Source: Turnera subulata (lineage: Eukaryota > Streptophyta > Magnoliopsida > Malpighiales > Passifloraceae). From it: a stretch of 64,000 nt of DNA. Within the stretch, counting starts at the first letter, position 1. The number at the start of each line of letters is the position of its first letter. This document shows positions 21,223 to 31,813 of this stretch, piece after piece. Below the pieces are notes generated by a model. It was given only the letters and a program-made list of their open reading frames with translations. It did not search any database and was not told where the DNA came from. The position numbers were made by a program, and so were the translations under genes. Location: the NCBI GenBank assembly GCA_028386065.3, contig JAKUCV010007365.1, positions 40,143-104,142 on the forward strand. Reading direction: 5' to 3'.

Positions 21223-24200
21223 ATGACTACTGCTGGTATCAATGGAATTATCGCTGAGCTCAACAAAGGGTTGAAGCTGAATGGCGATAATTACGAAGTC
21301 TGGAGTACGAAAATCCAGTATGTGCTGGAAGAGCAAGAGGCTCTTGAGGCAATCAATCATGTCATGAATGAGCCTGAAGCTGGGAATACGGCTCAGCACA
21401 GGCGTGAGCGTGAGACTTATGATGCTTGGAAGAAAAAGGACTCCACTACTCGCAAAACGTTGCTAAGTGCAGTGGAGGAGGATATTTTCTTGGACTGCAA
21501 GGACCATCCAACGGCTATGGCCATTTGGAATGCTTTGAGGACAAGCTATAGTACCTTGTCCACGACAAAGTTGCGGTCCTTGACCATCAGGTTTGATTCC
21601 TACAAGAAGAACCCTGGTCATACCATGAAACAACATATGAGGCATATGGCCAATATGATCAGGGAATTGAGGAATTCGGGACATGTCCTGACTGATGAGC
21701 AGCAAATCCAAGCAGCCATTCGTTCTTTACCCGATAATTGGGAACAAATGAAGATGCATCTGACCCACAATGTTCGAATCACCAATCTGGAAGATGTCCG
21801 GAAACATCTTGAGCTGGAAGAGGAAAGGCTTGAGGCTGGAAAGCCACAAGCTGAGTTGCATATGGCAACTTCCAAGGCCAAGGGTGGTTTGAAGAGGAAG
21901 AATTGGGGAAAGAAAAATGGGCCAGCTCAGCCCAAAAAAAAACCCAAGACGGGACAACAAGGCATTAAGAAACGTGGTGGAAATACCAATAAAACACATG
22001 TGAAGTGTTATAACTGTAACCAAAAGGGTCACTATGCTCGTGAATGCACTGAGCCTAAGCGAAGGGTATTTCCACTTACCTGTGCTAGTAAACTTTATGT
22101 TTCTAGTTCTGTTTTTCTAACTGAATCTAATCCTTTGTGGATTGTAGACTCAGGAGCCATGGACCACATAGTGCGGGAACGTGATGCTTTTGTTGACTTT
22201 CGGCGAGTTACACGTGGAACAAAATGGATATACGTAGGCAACAATTCAAAGGTTGCAGTTGAAGGAATTGGATCATGCAAGTTAGTCTTGCGTGGTGGGC
22301 GAGACCTTCTTTTACATGATGTCCTCTATGCTCCTTCGATTCGTCGAAATATTATCTCCGTCAAGGCTTTATCTAGTTTGGGTTTTTCTTTGTTATTTCA
22401 TGACAATTTTGTTAAGTTGACTTTGGGTTCAACTTTATTTGGCTTTGGTTATTTGACTGGAGGTTTTTATGTTATGGATTTGGATGATATTTCCTTTAAT
22501 AATAATGCATGTTTTTCCATGATTGCTTCTACGCGTAATCATAACGTTGATGTGAACGTTTGGCATGCTAGACTTGGTCATATTGGCCAACAAAGGATGC
22601 AAAGGTTAGCAAAACAAGGTTTGCTTCCTAGCATCGAACAAGTGGAACTGTCTACTTGTGAGTGTTGTCTAGCTGGAAAATCAGCACGAAAACCTTTTGG
22701 TAAAGCTACTAGAGCCGAATTTCCTTTGCAATTGGTCCATTCGGACATTTGTGGGCCCATGAATGTTAGGGCCAGGCACGGAGCACACTATTTTATCACA
22801 TTCATAGACGACTATACTCGGTATGGTTATGTCTATTTGATTTCCCACAAATCAGAGGCATTGACATGCTTTCAAAGCTATATGAGCTTAGTGGAAAATC
22901 AATTGGATCGAAAGATTAAGGCCATTCGAACGGATCGTGGTCGTGAGTATCTATCGGCCCAATTTAAAGGCATTTGTGATAAAAAGGGAATTGCTCATCA
23001 GTTGACCATTCCCTACACTCCTCAACAAAATGGTGTTGCGGAGAGACGAAATAGAACGCTCCTTGAAATGGTTAGGTCAATGATGGCACAAGCTCAATTA
23101 CCCATTACCTTTTGGGGTGATGCTCTATTGACAGCTGCCTATGTACTTAACCGAGTGCCTACCAAATCAGTTACAACCACTCCATATGAGTTGTGGACTG
23201 GTAGACAACCCGACCTAAGTGTTTTGAGACCTTGGGGTTGTGCTGCTTATACACATGATTCTTTCCATCAACATGGCAAATTGGGCCCCAGAGGAAAGAA
23301 AAGTATCTTTATTAGATACTCAGACACCTCCAAGGGTTATGTGTTTATAGGCCAGCAAGACAGTGGGAGTGTAACTGAATTTGAGTCACGGGATGTCACA
23401 TTCTTAGAGAATGAGTTTCCTAAGAAGGGTGAGATAGGACAAGACCTATCTTTGTTTGAGAACGAGGATCAAGGATCACTTCATTCGAGTGGGAGAAATT
23501 TACCAGATGATGAGTTTGTCTCACATCAGCCACCTCCCTCATCATCAAATGCGAATGCAAGTAATCCTGTTGCTTCAAATGGGAGCAACAAGATGCATCT
23601 TATTCCAAGTGGGAGTGAGATTGATATTCTTGATCCGAGTGGGAGCCACATTGTTCCAAATGGGAACAATGATGAATCACAATTAAGACGTGGTTCACGT
23701 GTAAAGACTCCTCGCCGACGTTTTGACATCGAAGGTGGAGAACTCTTTATGATGCTCCTGCATGATGACCATGAGCCAAGAAATGTAAAAGAGGCTCTCT
23801 CAAGCCCTTCTAAGGAAAGATGGACAAAAGCAATGGAAGATGAGATGGAGTCTATGCGAGTCAACAAAGTTTGGGAACTAGTTGATCATCCTGAAGGACG
23901 CAAAGCCATTGGGAACAAATGGGTTCTCAAAATTAAGCTCAAGGCTGATGGCACAGTTGAGCGATTTAAGGCTCGACTGGTGGCGAAAGGGTATACACAA
24001 CAGGCTGGGATAGACTATGAGGAGACTTTCTCACCTGTTGTACGGTTTACCTCTATTCGCCTGATTCTAGCTATAGTTGCAAGCTTAGATCTAGAATTAC
24101 ATCAAATGGATGTAAAAACTGCCTTTCTCAATGGTGAATTGAGTGAAGAGATTTACATGGAACAACCTGAGTGTTTCATTGAAAAGGGCCACGAACATAA

Positions 24201-25341
24201 GGTTTGTAGACTTTTGAAGTCTATTTATGGTCTTAAGCAATCTTCAAGGCAGTGGTATATACGTTTCCACAATGTTGTCTTATCTAATGGTTTTACCATG
24301 ACGGATGAAGACCATTGTGTATATACCAAAAGATCTAGAAATAAGTTTGTAATTTTGACATTATATGTTGATGACATGCTTATAGCTGGAAATGACATGG
24401 AGTTTATCAACGAGGTTAAGACCTGGTTGTCATCTCAATTTGAGATGAAGGATATGGGTGAAGCTGCATATATTCTTGGAGTTAAGATTTCAAGAGATCG
24501 TTCAAAGAAGCTATTGTACCTCTCTCAAGAGAACTACATTAGAAAAGTTCTTGAACGATTCAATATGCAGAATAGTAATCCTATCGACACTCCTGTTAGC
24601 AAAGGCCACACCTTGGGAAATCACATGTGTCCTAAGACTCCTGAAGAGAGAGAACAGATGAGCCGAGTTCCGTATCGGAGCGCAGTCGGAAGTCTGATGT
24701 ATACTATGGTATGCACTAGGCCGGATATCTGCCAAGCAGTTGGCTTGGTGAGCAGATATCAGTCTGACCCAGGCCCAGCACATTGGAAGGCAGTGAAGAG
24801 AATCATGAGATATCTAAAGGGAACTGCTGATTACTCGCTTTGCTATCAAGGCGGGCAGGATCTGCAATTGGTTGGATACACTGATGCTGACCATGGAGGG
24901 GATCCAGATGATAGAAAGTCTACGTCTGGACATGTTTTCTTACTGAGTGGTGGCGCCATATCATGGAGCAGTAAGAAACAATCATGTGTATCCTTGTCCA
25001 CGATGGAAGCCGAATATGTGGCTCTCGCTTCAGCAGCACAAGAGGCTGTTTGGTTGAGGAGGTTCTTAGGGTGCCTTGAGGGTAATGCAGAAAGCACTGA
25101 TCCAGTATTAGTCTACTGTGATAGTCAGGCTGCAATTGCTTCTACCAAGGATCCTAAGTTCCATTGCAAAACCAAACACATAGATATCAAATATAACTAT
25201 GTAAGAGACATGGTTGCGCGCAAGGTGGTGAACGTGAAGTATTTGTCTACAGGAGACATGTTGGCAGATCCATTGACTAAGCATGTACCTAGAGATGTGT
25301 TTGTCAAACACATGAAGTCTCAAGGACTGCATAGGCTTTGA
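21223..25341 (+). CDS. CB gag-pol polyprotein (1372 aa)
   Basis: ATG 21223 is chosen; the open frame extends three codons upstream but with GTG. One frame, no stop. Order by residue: gag (1-~250, LNGDNYEVWSTKIQ near 18-31), CCHC knuckle CYNCNQKGHYAREC (262-275), aspartic protease DSG (309-311), GAG-pre-integrase HHCC finger (from W447 to CECC ~479-482), integrase D508, D571, E607 (D-35-E) with NGVAERRNR, RT with D963 and YVDD 1048-1051, RNase H D1221, E1262, D1300. All catalytic residues are present. Integrase before RT is the Ty1/copia order. The product would be a polyprotein processed by its own protease to make particles and copy the element. Sublineage not assigned. Confidence 0.97.
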   Translation: MTTAGINGIIAELNKGLKLNGDNYEVWSTKIQYVLEEQEALEAINHVMNEPEAGNTAQHRRERETYDAWKKKDSTTRKTLLSAVEEDIFLDCKDHPTAMAIWNALRTSYSTLSTTKLRSLTIRFDSYKKNPGHTMKQHMRHMANMIRELRNSGHVLTDEQQIQAAIRSLPDNWEQMKMHLTHNVRITNLEDVRKHLELEEERLEAGKPQAELHMATSKAKGGLKRKNWGKKNGPAQPKKKPKTGQQGIKKRGGNTNKTHVKCYNCNQKGHYARECTEPKRRVFPLTCASKLYVSSSVFLTESNPLWIVDSGAMDHIVRERDAFVDFRRVTRGTKWIYVGNNSKVAVEGIGSCKLVLRGGRDLLLHDVLYAPSIRRNIISVKALSSLGFSLLFHDNFVKLTLGSTLFGFGYLTGGFYVMDLDDISFNNNACFSMIASTRNHNVDVNVWHARLGHIGQQRMQRLAKQGLLPSIEQVELSTCECCLAGKSARKPFGKATRAEFPLQLVHSDICGPMNVRARHGAHYFITFIDDYTRYGYVYLISHKSEALTCFQSYMSLVENQLDRKIKAIRTDRGREYLSAQFKGICDKKGIAHQLTIPYTPQQNGVAERRNRTLLEMVRSMMAQAQLPITFWGDALLTAAYVLNRVPTKSVTTTPYELWTGRQPDLSVLRPWGCAAYTHDSFHQHGKLGPRGKKSIFIRYSDTSKGYVFIGQQDSGSVTEFESRDVTFLENEFPKKGEIGQDLSLFENEDQGSLHSSGRNLPDDEFVSHQPPPSSSNANASNPVASNGSNKMHLIPSGSEIDILDPSGSHIVPNGNNDESQLRRGSRVKTPRRRFDIEGGELFMMLLHDDHEPRNVKEALSSPSKERWTKAMEDEMESMRVNKVWELVDHPEGRKAIGNKWVLKIKLKADGTVERFKARLVAKGYTQQAGIDYEETFSPVVRFTSIRLILAIVASLDLELHQMDVKTAFLNGELSEEIYMEQPECFIEKGHEHKVCRLLKSIYGLKQSSRQWYIRFHNVVLSNGFTMTDEDHCVYTKRSRNKFVILTLYVDDMLIAGNDMEFINEVKTWLSSQFEMKDMGEAAYILGVKISRDRSKKLLYLSQENYIRKVLERFNMQNSNPIDTPVSKGHTLGNHMCPKTPEEREQMSRVPYRSAVGSLMYTMVCTRPDICQAVGLVSRYQSDPGPAHWKAVKRIMRYLKGTADYSLCYQGGQDLQLVGYTDADHGGDPDDRKSTSGHVFLLSGGAISWSSKKQSCVSLSTMEAEYVALASAAQEAVWLRRFLGCLEGNAESTDPVLVYCDSQAAIASTKDPKFHCKTKHIDIKYNYVRDMVARKVVNVKYLSTGDMLADPLTKHVPRDVFVKHMKSQGLHRL

Positions 25342-26416
25342 ATACTTCGTTTTTTTTCACCCATTGTTCACATGACTATTTAATGTTCCTTTTGATTTTC
25401 AATAAAGATGAATTTCATACATACATGTTCTTACTTTTTGGATGGATGTTTTGTACATTCCTCTGTTTTTTATTTTGTTGTAAAGTATGTCGAGTAGACA
25501 AGAGGTTAGCCTTCTCACACAGGTAACAGCCTCCTTATCTTAGTGATAAGTGGAGATGAGACGCGTTTTAAGCAAAGTTATCATATGGATAATTTTGAGA
25601 GCCTACAACTTAAAACTACATGCGTCGAATGAGTAATGACAAAAGGTCTTTCACAAGATGAAATATGTTCATCTAGTCTACTTAATGAGCCAGATGTGAG
25701 TTCAAGTGAATGGTAGATCATGGAACTCAAGTTTGGATACATATGGTATCTGAATACCATCTGTACAGCATTCCTTACGGGAAAAGGACATACACTCCAT
25801 AGGAAAGGAGATAATGCTGTAGCACATATTTCATACCATGTGTGCATTTTGCCGACCAAATGGGTTAACGTAAGTATAATCTCCACTTGTTGTTGTGTGA
25901 GACCTTGAGCTTCTGTGGTAGCTCTATTGTGTACCCTCAGGACTCCGATCAGGTACCTGAGACTCGGCTTGATGTTTGCTATCTTAGTGTGTTGCCAAAG
26001 GACCATGTACACTAATTTGATCTGGCGGGACATGTCTAGAAAAGCAAGTTAAGTTAAGTTAAAGGTGATCGTGAGAAGAGGAAGATCATTACCGTAATCT
26101 CATTAGTTTGTATTCACTGGTGCACCAATTATAACATACGGTTATGATTGTGAATACAATGTATCTGTGTAAAGGAGATATTCGGGAGATGTCTAATGAG
26201 ATATGATCTAGGGTACCTGCATACTTCTTTTGATCTACTTAGAGCTTTGGCTTTTTTATGAGAGGCTATATATTCCTAACAGATGTATAGCATATGGCTC
26301 TCTAGTATGCTGGTCGCACGGTCTACTTCCCTGTATGAGCGTTTACTGTTTTTTGATGAGAATGTGTTTCTCATTGTTGGTGTATATGAGCACTCCCATT
26401 ATGTGTGAGTGGGAGA
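25342..26416 (+). other. CB 3' untranslated region and polypurine tract
   Basis: 1.07 kb between stop codon and 3' LTR with no coding signature. The last ~12 bases (gtgagtgggaga, 26405-26416) form the polypurine tract that primes plus-strand synthesis. Confidence 0.8.
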
Positions 26417-26728
26417 TGTTGGAAAAGGGGCGTGGGGTCCACCCATATGGGGTGCTCACCACGTAACCCTAATTTAACCCTAGTTGAGTTCTATAAATAA
26501 TACCATTATGTGGTATTATTAGTAAGTCGTCAGACACACACCATACAGAGAAAACAGTGAGATTAGGGATTTAGACTGTGAGAACTAGGAGACCGATCCG
26601 ACTACACCGTGACGGCCTCCATCGATTAGTGATCCAAGCCGAGCTCCAAGATCCTGCTTCCGCTTGTTCCTTTAGATTTACAAGTAAGTCTTCTATTCTA
26701 TATATTTCTGTATATAGATTATCCTTCA
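26417..26728 (+). repeat. CB 3' LTR
   Basis: 312 bp; seven differences from the 5' LTR counted by eye, six of them transitions. Followed by the GCCCA duplication and the resumed GR LTR1. Confidence 0.95.
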
Positions 26729-28773
26729 GCCCAAAAAGAAAGCAACAAACATAGCCATAGTCTCTTCTCTATCGTCGGTTAAGAACAAGTATATATATAT
26801 AATAGGTCTTCGTCAGCTGACGAGTTGGTGTCTCATCAAAACAATTTCTCACCGCTGACGCTATATTTTTTTTTATTCACTCTCACCACCGGTGTTAGTC
26901 AACAAATTCGTACACAAAGGAAGAGTAAGTTTGCATTACTTACACTGTTAACCGTTTATATTTTCATAATACTTCTATTCTTTCATGTCTATTGAATCTT
27001 GGATGGAAGCTTGAGACTAGAACCACATACTTTTATATCTCACACAGACGATTGGTTGAGATGATTTTGGTTATGTAGCTTGGTATGAATAATAAGTTTC
27101 TATTCACAAACTTTAGTGTCAGGCAGCCCCTAGAGTTGTTTATTTTCGTCATTAATTTTGTGCAACTTAGGCTCTCAAAGTTTTACCGTAACAACTAGAC
27201 ACACATAGGAAACGTTTGTAATTGGTTTCATTGAAAAAGGAGTTTTGTGAAATTTATTAAAAATCGCATAAGTGGACTGTTGTGCAGGAAATTACAGTTT
27301 TCTGGACTATCTTAGAAAATTCATAGTTAATTATTCCTAAATACTGTGATAGTGAATTTTATATGGTCGAAAAGCTTAAAATGTCTACTTTAAGCTTTAT
27401 GTTGATGATATTTTTGGATTCAGGATGATTTGGGAGTTATTAGGCAGGAACTAGAGACTGATCGGTTATGTTGTTCATTCGGTAGTTTGTTAAGCATTTT
27501 TGGACTCAGTGGTTGTGTTTCCCTTGTGAATTAGGTGCTGTAGGGATCCAGACTCAAGCCGAAACTTAAGTATTTGTGATTGGTAATTTGAATTGGCTTT
27601 TGAGGTTGGTTATATTATTATTATACTTCCTATTTTATTAGTAATGCTATGTTTTAAACATTATTTTCTCATATAAATTACTTTTATATTTATAACTACC
27701 TTTTGTCCAACACATTTAAACTATATTATTTTGACCAAAAGTTTTGATAAGCTAATGTTTTACTCCACATTATTTTATATTAAAATCGTTATTACTATTA
27801 CTTCAATTGTGCTTTTATTGATCAAGGATTTTGAGATTTCGAAGAATAGTCTATGTATCTTTTATTATACAATTCTCTTTGTTCAAGTATCTATTTTTGC
27901 CTATGAATAATATTTGCTCTATTTTGCCTATATACACTTTCTGCTTATTTGGATGAGAAATATCTTTGGATTTGATACTTTTGAAGAATTTATTTAAATT
28001 TTTTTTGCTTAGAATTAGATGTCAGACGTCCCTATCTGGCAAAGGTGCTGTCAGACTTTGTGCACATTGATTGGTTTGATGAGGTTTTTAACCTCTATCT
28101 GTTTGATGGGAATCTTTGATTTCCCTATGGATCCTTTCGTTCCTCCAGCCGACAGGGGGCCGTTGTCGGACATGCTCGACGGGGCGTGCTTTGCTCTTCT
28201 CTATTTCTTCTTTGGTTCTGACATCTTAATTCGAGGCTTCCGTTATTTTGAGTGTTATGATTATTTGTTATTTAAGTTCAAGGCTTCCGCTTTTTTTGTC
28301 TTTTTTGATTATTTGACAAGTAAGCTTATTTTATTTTGATTATGAAATATATATGTTTTGACCTCTATGATTTTAGTATGGTTTTCGTTTGCTTTGTACT
28401 ATGCCCACTTAGTTATGGAAGGACTCACCCCTATTTTAAAAGTATTTTCAGGTGATTAGTAGGCTTGAGACGTAGTTCGTGCTTGGCGAGTTGTCTTGGT
28501 ATGCGTAGCAGACTTTTGGATTGTTAGAGCTCCACTGTTACTCTAGTTTTTTTTTGGAATTTTCATGATTTGGATTATATTAAGGATTTTGATTGGCCTT
28601 TGAGTTTGGAATTTATGTTTATCATATGACGTGTTGGATTATTCGATTTATGGGAGTATTTTATTTTGGAGACTATATTTATATTATTTGTCTGAGGCTT
28701 GTCTTGTCTTGGGTAGACATATGTCTCCTACTAGGACTAGACACCGGTCATGGGCCTGATTTGGGTGGTGACA

Positions 28774-29081
28774 AAGTTGGTAGCGGAGTTAGGTTGTAGA
28801 TTTTATGTGAAGTTTAGGTTACACGTAACTTGTGGGGCTTAGGTTAGATGTAGCATAGGTTATAAGTATCATTTGAAGATTAGGTTAAACGTAGCATGTG
28901 GAGCATAGGTTGTATGTGTCATGTGGAGTATAGGTTATGTGTAACATTCGGAGTATAGGTTTCTTGATATTACGTCTAGGCTTTGGTAAGTTTTTTTTCT
29001 TTGAGCTAAGTACCCTCACCTTTCCACCCAAGAGAGTTAGTGTTAAAATTCGGGGACCGAATTTTTCTAACAGGGGAAGAA
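28774..29081 (+). other. GR internal region: PBS, imperfect tandem repeat, PPT
   Basis: TGGTAGCGGAGTTAGG at 28778-28793 is the primer-binding site. From ~28790 to 28970 an imperfect repeat of roughly 25-30 bp built on taggtt..tgta.cat.tggag occurs about six times. The last part, cggggaccgaatttttc then caggggaagaa, gives the polypurine tract just before LTR2. No coding capacity. Confidence 0.8.
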
Positions 29082-31381
29082 TGTAATACCCGGTAAAAAT
29101 AAATAAATAATGATATGTTAGGCTATAAAAACAAATATAAACATTATTATGTTAGGCTCTTTAGAATAATTAAAAGCCCAAAGTATTTTAAATATATTTA
29201 TATACTATGCAGGCCTACAACACTAATTTTTAGCCGAGCCCATATTATTAGTTAAGCTTATGTTTTGTTGTCGGTTAACACCTATATATATGCCTTAAAA
29301 GAAACAAAATCGTATAGCCCACCGTTTTCATGAGCCCAAAAAGAAAGCAACAAATATAGCCATAGTCTCTTCTCTATCATCGGTTAAGAACAAGTATATA
29401 TATATAATAGGTCTTCGCCACCTGATGAGTTGGTGTCTCATCAAAACAATTTCTCACCGTTGACGCTATATTTTTTTTTTTTTTATTCACTCTCACCACC
29501 GGTGTTAGTCAACAAATTCGTACACAAAGGAAGAGTAAGTTTGCATTACTTACACTGTTAACCGTTTATATTTTTATAATACTTCTACTCTTTCATGTCT
29601 ATTGAATCTTGGATGGAAGCATGAGATTAGAACCACATACTTTTATATCTCACACAGACGATTGGTTGAGATGATTGGTTGAGATGATTTTGGTTATGTA
29701 GCTTGGTATGAATAATAAGTTTCTATTCGCAAACTTTAGTGTCAGGCAGCCCCTAGAGTTGTTTATTTTCGTCATTAATTTTGTGCAACTTAGGCTCTCA
29801 AAGTTTTACCGTAATAACTAGATTGTAATTGGTTTCATTGAAAAAGGAGTTTTGTGAAATTTATTAAAAATCGCATAAGTGGACTGTTGTGCAGGAAATT
29901 ACAGTTTTCTGGACTATCTTGGAAAATTCATAGCTAATTATTTGTAAATACTGTGATAGTGAATTTTATATGGTCGGAAAGCTTAGAATGTCTACTTTAA
30001 GCTTTATGTTGATGATATTTTCGGATTCAGGATGATTTGGGAGTTATTAGGCAGGAACTAGAGACTGATCGGTTGTATTGTTCATTCGTTAGTTTGTGAA
30101 GCATTCTTTGGACTTAGTGGTTGTGTTTCCCTTGTGAATTAGGTGCTGCAGGGATCCAGACTCAATCCGAAACTTAAGTATTTGTGATTGGTAATTTGGA
30201 TTGGCTTTTGAGGTGGGTTATATTACTATTATACTTCCTATTTTATTAGTAATGCTATGTTTTAAACATTATTTTCTCATATAAATTATTTTCATATTTA
30301 TAACTACCTTTTGTCCAACACATTTAAACTATATTATTTTGACCAAAAGTTTTGATAAGCTAATGTTTTACTCCACATTATTTTATATTAAAATCATTAT
30401 TACTATTACTTCAATTGTGCTTTTATTGATCAAGGATTTTGAGATTTCGAAGAATAGTCTATGTATCTTTTATTATACAATTCTCTTTGTTCAAGTATCT
30501 ATTTTTGCCTATGAATAATATTTGCTCCATTTTGCCTATATACACTATCTGCTTATTTGGATGAGAAATGTCTTTGGATTTGATACTTTTGAAGAATTTA
30601 TTTGAATTTTTTTTGCTTAGAATTAGATGTCAGACGTCCCTATCTGGCAAGGGTGCTGTCAGACTTTGTGCACATTGATTGGTTTGATGAGGTTTTTAAC
30701 CTCTATCTGTTTGATGAGAATTTTTGATTTCCCTAGGATCCTTTCGTTCCTCCAGCCCACAGGGGGCCGTTGTCGGACATGCTCGACGGGGCGTGCTTTG
30801 CTCTTCTTTATTTCTTCCTTGGTTCTGACATCTTAATTCGAGGCTTCCGTTATTTTGAGTGTTATGATTATTTTTTATTTAAATTCAAGGCTTCCGCTAT
30901 TTTTGTCTTTTTTTGATTATTTGACAAGTAAGCTTATTTTATTTTGATTATGAAATATATATGTTTTGACCTCTATGATTTTAGTATGGTTTTCGTTTGC
31001 TTTGTACTATGCCCACTGAGTTATGGAAGGACTCACCCCCATTTTAAAAATATTTTCCGGTGATTAGTAGGCTTGAGACGTAGTTCGTGCTTGGCGAGTT
31101 GTCTTGGTATGCGTAGCAGACTTTTGGATTGTTAGAGCTCCACTGTTACTCTAGTTTTTTTTTGGAATTTTCATGATTTGGATTATATTAAGGATTTTGA
31201 TTGGTCTTTGAGTTTGGAATTTATGTTTATCATATGACTTGTTGGATTATTCGATTTATGGGAGTATTTTATTTTGGAGACTATATTTATATTATTTGTC
31301 TGAGGCTTGTTTTGTCTTGGGTAGAAATATGTTTCCTACTAGGACTAGACGCCGGTCATGGGCCTGATTTGGGTCGTGACA
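29082..31381 (+). repeat. GR LTR2
   Basis: Complete 2300-bp LTR from TGTAATACCCGG to GTCGTGACA. It differs from LTR1 by scattered substitutions and small indels, for example a 15-bp duplication of gattggttgagatga near 29660-29690. The CA4 coding sequence resumes directly after the TTTTA duplication at 31387. Confidence 0.92.
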
Positions 31382-31386
31382 TTTTA

Positions 31387-31813
31387 CAACAAGAAGAAAT
31401 GTGCCAAAAAATTTGGTGCATGTGCATCTTCTTGTTCACTTGTGCTGAAACCCAAAGGTGGTATTGCAAAGGAAGGACAATGTTTCCATTGCAACAAACC
31501 TGGCCATTGGAAACGTATCTGGCCTGTTTACCTTGAAGAGGTGAAGAAACAGAAGGGAAGTAAGACTTCCACTTCAGGTATTTTTGTTATAGAAGCTAAT
31601 ATCTCTATCTCTGCATCGTGGGTATTAGATACCGGATGTGGTTCTCACATTTGTGTAAATGTGCAGGAACTGAAAAAGAATAGAAGATTAGCAAAGGGAG
31701 AGATAGACCTGCGCGTTGGAAATGGTGCAAGAGTTGCTGCATTAGCCGTAGGGACTTACCATCTTTCTTTACCAAGTGGTTTGGTTTTGGAACTTGATGA
31801 TTGCTATTATGTA
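31387..31813 (+). pseudogene. CA4 gag C-terminus and protease, interrupted by CACTA element
   Basis: Continues the gag frame from 18990. It has a basic tract, then the zinc knuckle CFHCNKPGHWKRIW with its last Cys replaced by Trp, so the CCHC finger is broken. Next comes the protease with DTGCGSHICVN, up to ..ELDDCYYV at the CACTA insertion. No stop in this piece. Confidence 0.9.

Larger units (their letters stand above)
19247..26728 (+). mobile_element. CB: complete, coding-competent-looking Ty1/copia element
   Basis: LTRs are 19247-19558 and 26417-26728, both 312 bp, with TSD GCCCA at 19242-19246 and 26729-26733. The LTRs start TGTTGG and end CTTCA and differ at seven positions by eye (about 2.2%). 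It has a PBS at 19560, a leader of 1.66 kb, one open gag-pol frame (21223-25341), a ~1.06-kb 3' untranslated stretch, and a PPT gtgagtgggaga ending at 26416. It is the only element in the window with full open coding capacity. It belongs to a different copia lineage from CA, because gag, LTR and leader are unrelated. Confidence 0.97.
18991..28773 (+). repeat. GR LTR1 (split by CB at 19247-26733)
   Basis: LTR sequence lies at 18991-19246 and resumes at 26734 after CB and its duplicated GCCCA. Features shared with LTR2 are gttaggctataaaaac, the TATATATA stretch, tcagacgtccctatctgg (28021) and the end ttgggtggtgaca. The first bases are TATAAT where LTR2 has TGTAAT, a single change at the terminus. 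No ORF of note. Confidence 0.9.
18991..31381 (+). mobile_element. GR: gypsy-like LTR derivative with 308-bp interior
   Basis: Two LTRs start T(A/G)TAATACCCGG and end GTGACA: LTR1 18991-28773 (interrupted by CB; ~2296 bp without it) and LTR2 29082-31381 (2300 bp). TSD TTTTA is at 18986-18990 and 31382-31386. The interior 28774-29081 has only a PBS (TGGTAGCGGAGTTAGG, 28778-28793), ~270 bp of AT-rich sequence and a polypurine tract (caggggaagaa, 29071-29081). It has no gag or pol, so it must have moved using proteins of another element. The cggggaccgaattttt tail resembles the end of plant gypsy chromoviruses. This is a LARD-like structure with an extremely short interior. Confidence 0.92.
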
